The notes beneath the pieces are model-generated. The model was not told the origin of the DNA. It ran no database searches and saw nothing but the letters and a program-made list of their open reading frames with translations. DNA of 5,855 nt. Source: Acidimicrobiales bacterium. GTDB lineage: Bacteria > Actinomycetota > Acidimicrobiia > Acidimicrobiales > UBA8190. The stretch lies in contig JASHZK010000146.1 of assembly GCA_030042575.1 (NCBI GenBank), positions 1 to 5,855 of the forward strand. Reading direction: 5' to 3'. The translations under genes and the position numbers were made by a program. This document shows positions 5,595-5,855 of this stretch, in pieces (positions within the stretch are counted from its first letter, which is position 1; each line of letters begins with the position of its first letter).

Positions 5595-5855
5595 AGCTCG
5601 AACTGGCACACGTCACCAAGGTCTACGGCCAAGGTGAAACCGAGGTCCGCGCCTTGGCCGACGTGAGCCTCGAGGTCGACACCGGTTCGTTGGTGGCGGT
5701 GATGGGGCCGAGCGGGTCGGGCAAGAGCACCCTGCTCACCATCGCCGGCACCCTGGAGGAGCCCACCGAGGGCGAGGTCCTCCTCGACGGCCGGGCCGTC
5801 CGCCGGCTGTCGCACAACGACAGGGCCCGGCTGCGGCGCCGGTCGATCGGCTACG
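5591..5855 (+). CDS. ABC transporter ATP-binding protein, MacB/LolD type, 3'-partial
   Basis: The first 88 residues of an ABC nucleotide-binding subunit. An N-terminal strand region LELAHVTKVYG (3-13) carries the A-loop aromatic Y12. It is followed by VRALADVSLEVDTG (19-32) and a complete Walker A, GPSGSGKST (39-47), with K45 as the phosphate-binding lysine. The spacing, the LLTIAGTLEEPTEGEVLLDG segment (48-67) and RARLRRRSIGY leading to the Q-loop are typical of the MacB/LolD/FtsE branch, which pairs with FtsX-like permeases to export peptides, antibiotics or lipids. The Q-loop, signature and Walker B lie beyond the window. The start overlaps the PadR stop by 4 bp, so it belongs to the PadR operon and is probably repressed by that protein; a permease gene should follow. 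Confidence 0.92.
   Translation, partial: MKLELAHVTKVYGQGETEVRALADVSLEVDTGSLVAVMGPSGSGKSTLLTIAGTLEEPTEGEVLLDGRAVRRLSHNDRARLRRRSIGY

Noticed and set aside
4458..5609. Long - strand open frame (383 codons) opposite the DUF347 and PadR genes
   Set aside because: It has no recognisable motif, runs through a strong + strand promoter and operator, and is antisense to two clear families.
1..5855. CRISPR arrays, tRNA or rRNA genes, insertion sequences
   Set aside because: No regularly spaced repeats, cloverleaf-like segments, transposase frames or terminal repeats were found on reading both strands.

Overview
This 5.9 kb window is GC-rich DNA that looks actinobacterial. Several starts are GTG, coding is dense, codon third positions are strongly G/C, and the leading MFS protein resembles drug-exporter families common in Actinomycetota, possibly an Acidimicrobiia-like lineage. 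That placement is an inference from style, not a database match. Six substantial genes can be supported. Four encode membrane transporters or membrane proteins, or parts of them, and two encode regulators. Both ends of the window cut through genes.

Layout: (1) From the left edge, the C-terminal half of a DHA2-type (EmrB/QacA-like) MFS exporter runs on the + strand. Its recognisable protein ends near base 983, but the frame stays open to 1472 and runs antisense through the end of the next gene. (2) On the - strand, arsR (2621 to 2283) and chrA (2243 to 1059) form a two-gene operon: an ArsR/SmtB repressor with As(III)-type cysteines, followed by a two-domain CHR-family chromate transporter. (3) Divergent from arsR on the + strand lies an ArsB-like permease of the ion-transporter superfamily (2769-3941). 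The 147-bp gap between them holds a good arsR promoter with a candidate operator overlapping its -35 box. Together they look like a small oxyanion-resistance island. (4) After an intergenic segment with two tandem hairpins comes a 286-residue membrane protein built from four copies of the DUF347 two-helix repeat (4068-4928), function unknown. (5) A PadR-family regulator (5013-5594) follows. Its promoter is covered by a perfect 17-bp palindrome nested in a second inverted repeat. It overlaps by 4 bp the start of a MacB/LolD-type ABC ATPase (5591 to the right edge), typical of a self-regulated ABC export operon.

No RNA genes, CRISPR arrays, insertion sequences or origins were seen. I do not see a wholly new system. 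The points most worth a second look are the MFS frame with no stop at its natural end, the pairing of a chromate transporter with an arsenite-type ArsR, the four intramembrane aspartates of the DUF347 protein, and the layered operator and possible leaderless mini-ORF in front of the PadR gene.
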